Source: Guyanagaster necrorhizus
Lineage: Eukaryota; Basidiomycota; Agaricomycetes; Agaricales; Physalacriaceae
Direction: 5' to 3'
Assembly: GCF_019112545.1 (NCBI RefSeq)
Contig: NW_025064887.1
Coordinates: forward strand, 912,524 to 976,523
DNA length: 64,000 bases
Below the pieces are notes generated by a model. It worked only from the letters and a program-made list of their open reading frames with translations, was not told where the DNA came from and did not search any database. The position numbers were made by a program, and so were the translations under genes. Shown here in pieces: positions 45,417 through 56,290 of the stretch (position 1 is its first letter; every line of letters starts with the position of its first letter).

Positions 45417-46055
45417 CTGTGGAACAGGAGGAGGGGGTGGAGTATGAAAATGTACTTCAGATTGATAGTGCCATGTATATAGCTCACTGCAGCATGATGG
45501 GGAGCAACTAAGCATTGGCTGGATTGGTTTCAGCATCTGGTATGCTGGTGGCCTTCTGACTGGGTCTTCTAGATAGTTCTTGGTGTATTGTTGAGTAGCA
45601 TAATTAGTTGCTATATGTCTTAAGATTTCTATTCATTCATTAGTAGTGGACTGCATATATAATTGTCCCATTTATGACACTACCCAGATGGCATTGTGCT
45701 ATAAAAAGTTTACTCCCTGCTCATAGAGCTTCTGATACTCTTTCACCCAGGTCTCCTGTATAGCTTTCTCCAATTCTTCTTTATCTGTGTCTTCCTGTAA
45801 CCTGTAGGTGAGCTCTCCACTATGGTGGAGTGGATTGCTGCTTTCAGTCTCCTCATCTTCCTTGACCTCATTGACCTCCTCTTTCTCAAGAAGAGAAGTG
45901 GCAGATAGGTTATAGAAACTCTCCTCTTTCTCTTGTGGTTGTTCTGTCCTTGTCAAGTCACTGCTCTGACTCGATGCTGAGCCCAGTGGTGGAGTCTGAA
46001 AAGTCTGAGGCATTGAGATAGATGGAAGCAGACTGACTTCTGATATCAGAGTCAT
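45417..46055 (-). pseudogene. E6 gag, N-terminal part
   Basis: Minus strand from ATG 46055 in the codons for N-Q-Y-D-S-D of ORF1 (+1 frame). Open for 118 codons to 45699, ending in VKEYQKLYEQGVNFL. The stretch holds an acidic K/E-rich segment (EKEEVNEVKEDEETESS) and is among the best-preserved Gag N-termini. It continues into 45417 and then into 44011 after the solo LTR. Confidence 0.9.
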
Positions 46056-47418
46056 ACTGGTTCCCTCCTGCTGCTTGTGCCATCACCACTTGCTCATGAT
46101 AGAGCTGGATGTTTCTTCTGTACCTATCATCAAGAAGATGCCTGACCACCCAGCTACTGAGGAACCCTTGGAGGGCACAAGGGGGGATGTAGGCATTTCC
46201 AGGTGCTTGTAGTCTATAGTGTCTAAGGACAGACTTATCATCACTGAATGTCATGTCGGTGCTGGAGGTTTGTCAGAAAGGAGGATATTATGGGGTTGGA
46301 GGATGTTGGAAGGTTCCTGAGACATCGTCTTGAGCTGAAGGAGGAATTCCATTGTCCCTCCTTTTTGCTTCATTGTCTGTCAGAACTTCTATGTTCCTCT
46401 AGCAGACTGGATCCCAGAGATCAGAGTTGGTGCTAGGCTCTCTGAAAACTGGTATTGAAAGAGATTGGTTGGTGCAGACTGGCACAAGTACAAATGTGAC
46501 CTTGGGCCAGAGTCCATACCAGTTGGAGATATCAGCTCTTGCCAGTTGAGCCCTTTTGACATTCCACTGCTTCTTCTAGTGCTGCTAGTTATACTTGGCA
46601 GCCACAGCTGCCTCCCTTCTTTGTCTGCCTCTCTCAATGAGATACTCCTCAAGCTCACTGCAAACTGGCTACAGCATGTCTCACTGTCTCTGCTCTTCCT
46701 GTCAAAAGGCTTCATCATAGTTGAAGAGGATATTAAGGTCCCATGCAAGGAAAAGTTAGTGAATGATTTCATTTCAGTTTTCTCTATATTGTCACTTGTC
46801 TTCAAGTTGGTCTAAGAGTGACCTCCTCAGCCCACTGCTTGTCCTGATAAAATGGGTGGCTAGACTAGAGGTGCTCTTAAACTGGCTTCTAAATGTCATG
46901 CTGCAGGATTCTGGAGCCACCTGAGCAGCATTAAGGGAATCTCAGGCATAGTCAGCAATCCCATAGGTGTGAGAGATGGTGAAAGAGAGGGTGGGAATCA
47001 GACTATGCTTTCTGTCAGAGACAAAGGCTATAGTCTAAGGATTTCTAAATCCTGTAATGTGAGGGTCACTGTCTCTGCTGAATCATCAGAGAGGGTGTTG
47101 GTGTCTTTCTTCTTCTTGAACATCCTCTTGATATGGGCTGCTAGGTCCTGCTTCAGGTAAGAGGCTTGTTGGGGGCTGATGGGATATTTGTCAGGATTCA
47201 GAGATATTATGGAGAGAAAGGTCCAAGATTATATTTTGTAGAATATGTCAGATGTGCTGAAACTTATTGTAATGTCTGATTGTCTAGACAGTGATTGAAT
47301 AGCATCTCTGGCACAGCTGGATGATCACTAATAATTCTAATAAGGTACCAACAATAGATGCAAGGAGTTTGAAGAACTCTTGGTCAAAGTTCAGATCTGA
47401 TGTATTGATTGATGGTAT
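45958..47418 (-). pseudogene. E6 ORF1, pre-Gag protein, broken
   Basis: 487 codons on the minus strand from a mutated start (ATA at 47418-47416, homologous to the E7 ATG) to the stop at 45958-45960; frame kept. The C-terminal quarter is open (46254-45958): DDKSVLRHYRL, PGNAYIPPCALQGFLSSWVVRHLLDD, RRNIQLYHEQVVMAQA, GNQYDSDI. This is the clearest copy of the C-terminal ORF1 block. The hydrophobic N-terminal stretch lies near 47300-47370. It has exactly the same codon number as E5 ORF1. Overlaps gag by 98 bases. Confidence 0.85.
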
Positions 47419-47458
47419 TCAGTTTCCTCCACACTATAGTGCATGAGGAAAGGGAAGA

Positions 47459-47471
47459 AGCTTTGAGCTAA
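47459..47471 (-). promoter_or_regulatory. E6 primer-binding site (self-primed)
   Basis: On the minus strand TTAGCTCAAAGCT, 2 nt inside the 5' LTR, as in E2, E4 and E7. Confidence 0.85.
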
Positions 47472-47472
47472 T

Positions 47473-47934
47473 TGTTAGACTCAAGCTGCATATAACTATA
47501 AACATGTGATAAACTGATGTCACTTCACACTTCAAGTGGAACATCAGAGTTCACTGTCTGTGAGTTATAGCTGTTATGCATCAAGGTCTTTAAGATTAGC
47601 TCAAGAGAGATTAGTGTGATAATAAACTTTAGCTTGAAGCTGAGGATTACCAGTGAGAGCAAGCTGTCTTAAATACTGTACAAGTCATAACTAATAATAA
47701 TACTACCTATTGTGTGTTGTCAAGTCCTTTATGCTTATTGTTCTGAAGCATTGTTACCATATATAAAAGATTGATTGTGCATTGTCAGGCAATGTTATTG
47801 CATTGAAAGACAATGACAGACTCAGCCAGTTGTGATGATTAAGCCTTGTCTCATGGTCTTAAGTGCTTGTCTTTAGTGCTCTGACTAAGCATAAATAGGG
47901 GTTAATCAAGGAATAGAGTGAAAAAATCATAACA
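47473..47934 (-). repeat. E6 5' LTR
   Basis: 462 bp; plus-strand reading TGTTAGACTCAAG to AATCATAACA. The minus-strand self-primer AGCTTCAAGCTAA lies at about 47629-47641. Confidence 0.95.
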
Positions 47935-49195
47935 TGTATTAGTTGGAGCTTTCCATCCTTCTTTTTGACAAAGAAAAATGAGAATGCCATTGGTGATTTT
48001 GATGATCAGATTCATTTGCTTGAGAGGTTCTCTTCCAGGAACTTGTCAAGCTCTTATTGCTTGTGATGTCTCAAGAGATATGTTTTGCAGTTCAGATTGA
48101 TGTTAGCATTTGGGATCAGTTTGATTGTATGGTCCCAAGGCTTAGATGCTGGTAATTCATCAAAGCTTTCTTTAGCAAAGAGGTCATAGTAGTCCTGTGC
48201 TCATTCAGAGACTATTTCCTCAAATATCTTCTCCTCTTTTCTCTCATGTGCTCAGACTGCTAAGTTGTTGGCATGATGAATTGCCTGTATTCACAGAGCT
48301 TCCTTGAAGTCCACTGCAAGAATTGTCTTCCTATTCTCTATTTTTTCATTCCATCTGTCCTTGGAGTCTGCATTGGAGAGCATGAATGATGTTTTTTAGC
48401 ATCAGCACTGGGTGAAGATGATTTGGCTGATCTTCCAGTTGATGAGTGAGTTGTATTATATAAGCCAATTATGTCTTAAGAATAGCTCCTTGGTTCCAAG
48501 TTCTATGACAGCTAAGTCAATTCATTCAGAGTGATCCCTGATTATTAAGTAGAGTTCTATGTATTTCATGATTGACTCAGCTTAATTTTTTGTGCCATCA
48601 GCATTGTAGACAGAGATTAAAGCTATGGTGGCTTTGGTTGAAAGATAATGCTTCTTGATGAAGGCCTAGTTAATAGAGCTTCTAGTACAGCCACTGTCAA
48701 TCAGGGCTATTACTATAAAGTTCCTCTGATTGGTGAGGGTCTGGATCTGTGCCTTCATAATGAGATTCCATCCATAGGTCTTCTACTGTCATATGAACTT
48801 CTTTAGTTCTCAGAGTTTATCTAACTATTCCAGGACTTTCTCCTGCCCTGTCTTTCATAGTCCTTCTATCAGTTCATAGTTGATCTCATTGGTTCAAGTT
48901 CAATGAATCCAACCTTTGAGCATCACCACTGTCTCTTCTTTCCTTCTCATATGGCCCTCCAAGTCTATTTGGTGTTGAAAGACTTGAGCCATTCTATAGG
49001 AGTCTCTTCCTTTATTCAGCCTTTAGGCAGTTGAGTTGTTTTTAGCAATTCTTTAGATAGTTGTGTAGCAGAGGTAATACTGAGTATATTTGAATGTGCA
49101 TAAATATTTCTACCTACAGAGAGCATGTGAGCCTGACCTGCAGCTGCTGATAACACATTATAAAGTTTTTTGGCTGACTGAGTGGAATCACTCAC
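47935..49195 (-). pseudogene. E5 pol, N-terminal part: linker, protease, RT start
   Basis: Minus strand from GTG at 49195-49193 (overlapping gag TGA 49194-49192) to the E6 insertion. Protease complement near 48690-48710 reads A-L-I-D-S-G-C-T-R, active site intact. Linker segments AVDFKEAL and NSPMQTPRT-like tail near 48300-48400, then RT start NANINLNCKTYLL near 48090 and [15 protein letters not shown] near 47950-47980. It joins 28392 after removing E6 and one target copy. Confidence 0.88.
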
Positions 49196-51135
49196 TCATT
49201 GGTCCCATCTTTTACCTCCTCAACCCTGGAGTCTGATCCTGAATTCTTATCTGCTTTCCTCTGTAATTTGGCTATCTGTATTCTGATGTCTTTTCTTATA
49301 TGCTTCTTCTTCAGACAATCCTTGGATATGTGACTCTTTTGACCACAGTTAAAGCACTTGCCTTTCTTCTTGAGGCAGTCAATATCTATTGGTTTGCTGA
49401 TACTGGTGTATATAGTTCTGGTGCCTATCTTCTATGCAGTATAGGAAGGCTCAAATGATGTAGCAGGCTTTGCCATCTCTAATCTATCACTTGGTCTTCT
49501 ATTTGACAGATCTGGCTTCTTTGTCTCCATCATCAATCCTGCAGTTGCTGCCCTATATTGCAGCCTTTCCTTGTTCATCTCTATGGTGTGTTTCTTCTAT
49601 GCATTATACCCCTTTAGAATGTTCATGCTAACATTGGAGACTGTCTTGATGTAGTTTGGTGGCACTCCCAGCTTCATGTACTCAACTATTCACCCATCTT
49701 CATTGATGCTTTCTCTGACTCCAGCTAATATCCCTAGATGCTCCAATTCATTGAAGTACTTGCTGGCAATCTTGTTGTCTATACAGAGTTTCTTCATCTT
49801 GTTCTTGTGGACTTTTTGGACTGCTGGATTGACAAACTTGTTTCTGACCATCTGCTTAAAGATAGGCCAAGATGGATAGCCATAGTGTCCTCAGATGGAG
49901 GATTGAAGGGTTGGTACAATTAGGACTCACTATTGCTTGGCCTTGCTTTCAAAGTATGAGGCAGCAAATACTATTTTGTTCATGTCTGAACCAAGGTAGA
50001 TGGTGTATATCTCAAAATACTGTTTGCAGTCTATAAGGAAGTGGTTGATATCATTAGAGGCTCCTTTGAAAGAGCAAGGAGTTCACAGGAGGTTCAGTTT
50101 ACATTGGAGCATAGCAGCATTATTTGATAGAGCCCCCATAAGGTTGGAGTACTCATTGAAAAGTGGTTGATGCCAGTCAGTAGGTGATCTGGAAAGAGAG
50201 TGTAAGAAGTTGTCATCAGCAATAAGACTTTCTTGTGGCCCTGCCTCTTTGCATATTATGACTCTATTTCTTACTATAAACCCTAGTTTGACAGCTTTGA
50301 GATCATCTTGGACTGACTCCTTTCCTTGCCTACTCTCTTCAGCTTCATCTAGTGGTAGTTGTCCACTAAAGAGTCAGCTCTTCTGATACATCTATGGATT
50401 TCAGAATCCAACAGGCTATAAGAGTTCCTGAGGCTTTAGTTGAGCTGGCCAATACTCAGCACTTTGGTCTGAGTATTCAGATTAAACATGTCAGATGCTG
50501 GTGGTTCATACTGACAAAGCCATATATATGGCTTGCTGTGGTGATTTTGCCAGGGTATTTAGTATTGGTTGGACTTCATACTTAAAGAGTGGTAGCATCT
50601 TCAATAGGTTCTCAGGGTGGTTCCTATTATAAAAGTAAATGGCTCTATCAGTGGCCACATATTACAATATATATCTTCTCTCATCATCATCCACTCTCTT
50701 ATACCTATGCCCCAAAGGGGTCATATACCAGCCTACATCCTTCTATAACATCACTGCCCCCTTTCAGTATATCTCCTCAAACTCCTCCATCTGGATTCTC
50801 TGTATCTTGTCTTCCAGTGCTTCCTCATCTGTTTTCTCTCTATAGCTGGCCTATAAATTAGAAGGAAGATCTTCTTCCTCCTTGCCATTCTCCTTAGGGT
50901 CTCTGTTGTCCTCCTTGCTCTTCTTGAGGTAGTTAGCAGGCAGGTTGTAACTGAGCAACTCAGAAGCTTTGAGAGTTGTGGGAGAGCTCTCTGCTAATTC
51001 CACTTCTGGTTCCACTGGAGGCTCTAGAAGCAGGCTGCCAATGAGATCAGTGAGTCCTGATCCAATAGTTTCTTGTTCACACTTTACTCTTCTCCACTGC
51101 TTGGTTATATCAATGAAAGTCTGTGTAGAAGTCAT
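49192..51135 (-). pseudogene. E5 gag: capsid and zinc knuckle, broken
   Basis: 648 codons on the minus strand, candidate ATG 51135 to TGA 49194-49192, same +1 offset to ORF1. Open N-terminal stretch to 50851 with ELLSYNLPANYLKKSKEDN and acidic KENGKEEED. Capsid about 49680-50100, with the FDRLLIQ, KMKKLCIDNKIASKYFNELEHL equivalents. Intact CCHC zinc knuckle at 49315-49356 (C-F-N-C, S-H, D-C). It resembles E4 and E9 Gag more than E2 and E7. Confidence 0.85.
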
Positions 51136-52420
51136 TATTGAGAAAGAGAGCAGCAATATATCTATAAAGGAATCATTGGAGGGCTCACTTGATGACTCTG
51201 GCCCTCAAAGATACTCAAATTCCATACTCTGTGAGTAGGAAGCTGGCATTTGAGTTGAGAATACTGCTGCTGCTGCTAGCAGTACTCTCCTTGTAGGTCA
51301 GTAAGGGGAAGGGGGATTGTAGTGACTGTAGAGGTTGTTGCCAAGGTAGTGATCATTATTGTTATTGATGCAGCAGGCCTCATCTGCTGTGCGAACCTGA
51401 GCATTGTCCCAGTGGTCAGCAGATCATAGGTTGTCTTTATCATCTAGGCCTCACTCTTGAGGTCCACTGTCTTCATTGTCAGTTTCTATGTAGAGACTGT
51501 AGTGGTCAGATGGGGCCAAGCCTCACTTTGCAGCCTACTGCTCTTGTTCCCACCTTTTATATTGAGCTGCATACTGGATACAGTCATGCTCATCCTGCTG
51601 TCTGGCCCATCTTTGTTCTACAAGCTCTTTGGCCTGTCATTTCTGCTTGAGCTGATCTAATTAGTCATAGATAGCATCACTGTCAGAATCATACCCTGTT
51701 CTCTCATACTCTCTTCTAACATCACCAGGTACCTGGTGGATTGCATACTCAGTGAGTATGTCAGTGTTATAGGGTTCTGAGGAGGATAGAGCAGGGCTGG
51801 GGGGTGGAAGAGAGGGGCTTTCTCAAGGGGTGACATATCTAGAGTGCTCATCAATTGCAACTCTTCTAGTGTTCTCAATAGAGTCCCTAGCATGATTTCC
51901 AATACTGGGCTTGTGAGAAGCAGTAGAAGAGTCAGAGAATGGTGACTTCTCAAAGAAGTCATTAGAGAGGTCTTTGTTCTCATGATTAGGAATAGAGGGC
52001 AGAATCTATAGGATGTATACTGGTGTTTATGGATTTTAGAATCCTGTGTTGCAACACTCATTGTCTTGGCTGACTGCTCAAGAGAGGTAGATAGGTCATT
52101 GAGGTTCTTCTTCTTTCTAAAGGCCTTCTTCATTTATATTACTAGGCCCAACTTTAGATACAGTTCCTGGTGCAGGCTGAAAGAAGACTCTGGCAGAGGG
52201 AGGGATATTGTAGAGAGAGAGGTCAGAAGTGACATTATGTAGAATTTACTAGATCTGTTAGAAAGATTGGTAGTGTCTGACTACTTAAGCTGAAATAGAT
52301 TGATGCCTATGGCAGAGTGTGATAATAGCTAATAAGCCTAAAAGAGTTCTTATGATCAAAGCTAAAAGCTTAAAGAATTCATCAGTGAGATTGGTAGTAG
52401 TGATGTTAATAGCAGGCATT
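50960..52420 (-). pseudogene. E5 ORF1, pre-Gag protein with N-terminal hydrophobic segment, broken
   Basis: 487 codons on the minus strand, ATG 52420-52418 to TGA 50962-50960, frame kept. N-terminus MPAINITTTNLTDEFFKLLA, then a hydrophobic IIRTLLGLLAIITLC run, then SISA and VVRHYQSF, LSLYNIPPSA. C-terminal block near 51170: FLYRYIAALFLNNDFYTDFH, matching the E4 and E9 variant. E8 is inserted 8 bases upstream of the ATG. Function unknown. Confidence 0.83.
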
Positions 52421-52428
52421 CAGTTTTT

Positions 52429-52897
52429 GTTATAATTTTAACCTTTTTCTTTTTCTTTATTATGGCTTAACCCCTATTTATGCTTAGTCAGAGCACTTAA
52501 CACAGGTGCTTAGGACCATGGGACTGGCTTTATCATCACAATAAGCCTAGTTGGTCATTGTCTTTTGATGCAATATGGTTGCTCAACAATGCATAATCAT
52601 GCTATTGAAGGATATTATAATACTCAAGAATAATAAGCACAATAACTCACAGATACATAATAAGTAGTAGTATTTATAGCAGACACAACCTATAGTATAT
52701 AAGATGGCTCACTCTCACTAGTAATCCTCAGCTTTGAGCTAAAGTTTATCTTTACACTATTACACTCTTGAGCCAATCCTAAGGTCTTGATCACATTATA
52801 ATCAATATTCACATCAGTGGACTCAGGTGGAACATTTGAACACAAAGTGACATTGGTTTATCATGTAGATATAGTCACATGCAACTTGGATCTAACA
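52429..52897 (+). repeat. E8 5' LTR
   Basis: 469 bp, TGTTATAATTTTAACC to GATCTAACA. TATATAAG 52696-52703, self-primer AGCTTTGAGCTAA 52730-52742. Confidence 0.94.
52696..52742 (+). promoter_or_regulatory. E8 LTR promoter: TATA box and RNA 5' end
   Basis: TATATAAG, then the self-primer 34 bp downstream at 52730-52742, the inferred RNA start. Confidence 0.75.
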
Positions 52898-52898
52898 A

Positions 52899-52911
52899 TT
52901 AGCTCAAAGCT
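52899..52911 (+). promoter_or_regulatory. E8 primer-binding site (self-primed)
   Basis: TTAGCTCAAAGCT, 2 nt inside the LTR and a perfect 13-nt complement of 52730-52742. Confidence 0.9.
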
Positions 52912-52954
52912 TTTTCTTCTCTTTCCTCACATACTATAGTGTAGAGAAAACTGA

Positions 52955-54232
52955 ATGCCTGCTATCAACTCTGAATCTCTAAACTTTGATTGAGAGTTCT
53001 TCAAACTCCTAGCTTCTATTATCAGAACACTTTTAAGCTTATTGGTGATCATCCAGCTGTGTCAGAGATGCCAGTCAGTTACCATCTGGGAAATCAGACA
53101 CTATTAATAATTTCAAAACATCTGCTGTATTCTATGAAATGTAACCCCTGACCTTTTCCTATATGACATTCCTGAATTCTGAAGAATGTTCCACCAGCCT
53201 CTGACAAGCCTTTTACCTGAGGCTGGACCTAGCAGCTTAAATCAGAGGGATATTCAAGAAGAAAGACATGAGTATCTCCTCCAATGACCAAACTGAGATA
53301 GCAATGCTCACCTCACAGAATTCTGAAACCTGTGGGTTCTGCTTTCCATCCTGAATCATGAGAATAAGGATCTCTTCATAGATTTCTTTGAGCAGTCCCC
53401 ATTCTCCAACTCTTCCACTGCCCTAAGAACCCATGGGATTGCCAACCATGCTAGAGACTCTCTTGATGCCACTAAAGTGGCTATGAGATCCCAGCATCAC
53501 TCTTTAGACCTCTCTCCACTCTATAACACCTCAGCACTAAGTCCTGCAAACACTCACTCTGTCAGAACCAGCAGCATAATAGGGAGATCTCCCAATCAGT
53601 GAGCTGATGACAAGCAAAGAAAAAGAGAAGCAAGGAACAAGATCATTCACTGATACTTTCCCTTATGAGATCTTGATATCCTGTTCAATTACAATGCAGC
53701 AGCATTACAAGAGGAGCAGTGAGTCAGATCACCTTACTCCTCTGACCTTATCAACCACATTCAAGCAGAAGCCCAAAACACAGCAGAAGCCACTGAGTGG
53801 GATAGATAGCACAGACAGCAGCAGTGGAAGATTGAAGCTGTTCACTTTAGAGGTGGTCTCTCAGGCTGATATGGGCTTCATTCAAAGCTCTCACTCTCAA
53901 CTCTCATATTCTGAAAGCCAAGTACTACCAATGAAGATCTCTGGGTGGGTAGACTCTGCAAGGTCCTTACCACTGATGAAGCATGAAGAAGGGGAGACAA
54001 TGGAATTCCTTCTCTAGAGTGAGCCAACTTCTGTCCTGCCAGCCCTGAAAACCTTGAATATCCCCCTCTCTAATACATCTCTAGTGCTGACTCCACATTT
54101 GAGGATGATGAGTCTGTTCTCAGGCACTATGGGCTTTGAGTATCTCTCAATGCCTATATTCCTGCTCACATCTTCTAAGGCTTTCTCAGAAGCAGAGTTG
54201 CTCAACAGTTCCTCAGTGAGCAATTCTATAGA
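52955..54232 (+). pseudogene. E8 ORF1, N-terminal and middle part, broken
   Basis: From ATG 52955: MPAINSESLNFD, then EFFKLLASIIRTLLSLLVIIQLC (aromatic and then hydrophobic), QSVTIWEIRHY, LFLYDIPEF. ARDSLDATKVA near 53450 is intact here where E2 has a stop. FNYNAAALQEEQ near 53690, then DDESVLRHYGL, LNAYIPAHIF, GFLRSRVAQQFLSEQFYR, which is cut at 54232 by E9. The next codons (63036 on) continue the same block. Several stops. Function unknown. Confidence 0.83.
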
Positions 54233-54701
54233 TGTTATAATTTTTCCTCATTTTTATCTTTTATTTGAGGGATTAACCTCTATCTTTGATTAGTCAGGGT
54301 GCTTAGCCAGGGCTTAAGACTATGAGATAGACTTAGTCATCACAACAATGCTCAGTCAGTTATTGTCCTTCAACATGACAGTAACTGCTCGATGACAGAC
54401 AATACCCTTTTGTAGGTAGCTTAATGACACTGGACAAAATACTCTATAATGCCAGAATGCACAATTAGATAGTTATATCTTTAGATGAACAACAACTAGT
54501 ATATAAGTAGCATAGCTCTTACTGTAGTATCTCCAGCTTCAAGCTAAAGTTTTATTCTTTACTATCTTATCTCAAGCCAATCTAAAGGCCTTGTGATACA
54601 GAGCCACATAACATATTCAGTGAACTCTGACATCATTGCTTGAAGTATGAGGCAGTGTCAGTTTATTACATATTTAGGTCACATGTCATTTGGGCTTAAC
54701 A
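54233..54701 (+). repeat. E9 5' LTR
   Basis: 469 bp, TGTTATAATTTTTCC to GGGCTTAACA. TATATAAG 54500-54507, self-primer AGCTTCAAGCTAA 54535-54547. Confidence 0.96.
54500..54547 (+). promoter_or_regulatory. E9 LTR promoter: TATA box and RNA 5' end
   Basis: TATATAAG at 54500-54507 and the self-primer 35 bp downstream at 54535-54547. Confidence 0.75.
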
Positions 54702-54702
54702 A

Positions 54703-54715
54703 TTAGCTTGAAGCT
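54703..54715 (+). promoter_or_regulatory. E9 primer-binding site (self-primed)
   Basis: TTAGCTTGAAGCT, perfect 13-nt complement of AGCTTCAAGCTAA in the 5' LTR. Both differ from the E2/E7 version at the same central CpG site. Confidence 0.9.
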
Positions 54716-54757
54716 TTTAGCTTCTCTTTCTCAAGCTCAATTGTGCTGAGAAACCAA

Positions 54758-56290
54758 ATACCTCCTGTCATCAACCTCTCTGATCCAAACTTTACATATG
54801 AGTTCTTCAAACTTCTTGCTTCCATCATTAAAACATTGTTAGGATTATTGATAATCATATAGCTATGCCATGGATGCCAATTAATCACTGTCTGAATCAT
54901 CCATCACTATAAAGAATTTCAACATATCTGACATATTCTATAAAATGTCACCCTCAACCTCCCCCTCTATAATATTCCTGCCTCTATCTAACAGTCCTTC
55001 CAGCCTATAGAAGGAACTGTACCTGAAACTATCTCTGAAGACACATCTGAAAAGTGTCCTTGAGAAGAAGAAGGACACTGATACCTGCTCTGACCCCTGA
55101 CAGCAGTCATCAGAAACACTGATAACCCTTGGGCTGCAGAGTTTCAAAGATCAAGGCCCAACATGCTAATTCTGTATATCAAGCACCCAGATATCCTCAG
55201 CAACATCTATACAATGAGGGCCACCTTCTCAACTGCACTCTCTGAGCCTGGCATTGGACATTGTGCCAGAGACTCCCTTGATGCCTCTAGGGTGACTCAA
55301 GAGAATAGAAGTCCTCCAGTCAACAGCAACCATGAGTCATTATATGCCATATGACAGAAAGTGAGGAGAATATCCCTGCTGAGCTAGCTATATATCAGAA
55401 ACCAAAGTACTGATAGTGAAGAGAACAAAATGGAGGTCATCAGAACTGATGACTCATTCTATGTCTACAACTATGAGGCAGAAGAGCAACACTGGCAGAA
55501 GACTGCCAGAGAAGCTGACCAAATAGAGCAGCAGCAGAGATACTATGAGGCTCACAGAGCAAGAAGCATACAGGGCTCATCAAGCCCAGTACAACCAACT
55601 GATTCAGTTGACTCAGTTGACCCAGTCCTCTCCTGAGAGGATGAAATTCAGCATGATGACTCCCTTACCAAGTACCTTTAAAAGCAGGTATGTATCAAGT
55701 ATGAGGAGGCTTGAGAGAGCACTCTCTTTGGATGCTATCTATGAAACAGAGTGGCTGCAGAGTGGAGAATAGGCTCTGAGAGCCTATACACCAGCACCTC
55801 TGAAATTGAGTATGAGTATAGCATATCTGATTTTCTATTCTGAGAATCCAGCACCTCCACTCTCTCTGAGCCCAACCCATGGGTGAAACCCCTCAAAGAT
55901 GTCATCCATATGAATGATATCTACTGAAGAGCATCACTTGACCTCAATAATGACCATCTGTTATCCTACAGGACTGACTCAGTCACCAACACAGACTATA
56001 TTCCAGAGTATAGGGACCTCTTTCAAAACATTAGCAGAAGTATCAGAGGGGACAACAAGCACATCAACCCTACTGGAGACCTCTAATGAGTCTTAGATGG
56101 GCCTCTCACTGCTTTATTTCTCTGACCCTGATTTTATCAGAACTTTTGCTGATATTGCAGAGCATTGGTAGCAGAGGCAGCAAGAGGAGGTGCAGTGGAG
56201 AGACCATTAGCAGAGTGAGGGCTTTCTCCTTGCTTCAGATCTGGAGATGCAGAACCTAGCAACCAGCAGCCAGATAGTAGTCCAATCTGA
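54758..56290 (+). pseudogene. E9 ORF1, pre-Gag protein with N-terminal hydrophobic segment, broken
   Basis: 511 codons from a mutated start (ATA 54758) to TGA 56288-56290. N-terminus has YEFFKLLASII and LLGLLIII-like hydrophobic residues, then LPLYNIPAS. ARDSLDASRVTQENR near 55270 is intact. The 55430-55636 stretch is open: DDSFYVYNYEAEEQHWQKTAREADQ and a glutamine-rich EQQQRYYEAHRAR, likely coiled coil. Later LDLNNDHLLSYRTDS and DLFQNISRS, then GPLTALFL and FYQNF as in E4. Gag starts 43 bases before its end. Function unknown. Confidence 0.82.

Larger units (their letters stand above)
28393..47934 (-). mobile_element. E6: complete minus-strand chromovirus carrying four later insertions
   Basis: Two 462-bp LTRs (28393-28854 and 47473-47934). 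Target bases are TATAC (28388-28392) and TGTAT (47935-47939); both derive from TGTAC by one transition each, and TGTAC restores a V-Q-D-Y reading in the E5 RT. Insertions inside E6: 1405-bp solo LTR (30711), 516-bp solo LTR (33100), E7 (34844), second 1405-bp solo LTR (44012). Without them E6 is about 8.19 kb. LTR pair by eye: about 39 differences in 462 bp, all transitions. Confidence 0.95.
25268..52428 (-). mobile_element. E5: Ty3/gypsy chromovirus, minus strand, 5' LTR outside the window
   Basis: E5 runs from its 3' LTR at 25268 through pol (25762-28392 and 47935-49195), gag (49192-51135) and ORF1 (50960-52420). E6 splits its RT gene; E8 is inserted just upstream of its ORF1 start at 52428/52429. 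The rest of the leader and the 5' LTR must lie beyond 64000. It is inserted in the E3 gag (bases GCTTC at 25263-25267 precede it; the partner copy is not visible). Confidence 0.92.

Noticed and set aside
51657..52133. 158-codon minus-strand frame that looks like a small gene
   Set aside because: It is in a different frame from E5 ORF1, whose hydrophobic start and C-terminal block match the other elements; this one matches only as a shadow.
53607..54017. 136-codon plus-strand frame in E8
   Set aside because: The conserved ORF1 motifs (FNYNAA, YGL, AYIP) are read in another frame of the same DNA, so this is a shadow left open by chance.
55545..55772. Gag starting at 55545 in E9 (and 16582 in E4)
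   Set aside because: The +1 frame is open there and looks alike in E4 and E9, but ORF1 motifs (LDLNNDHLLSYRTD and later ones) continue in the first frame well past this point, so the true switch is at 56247 and 17272.
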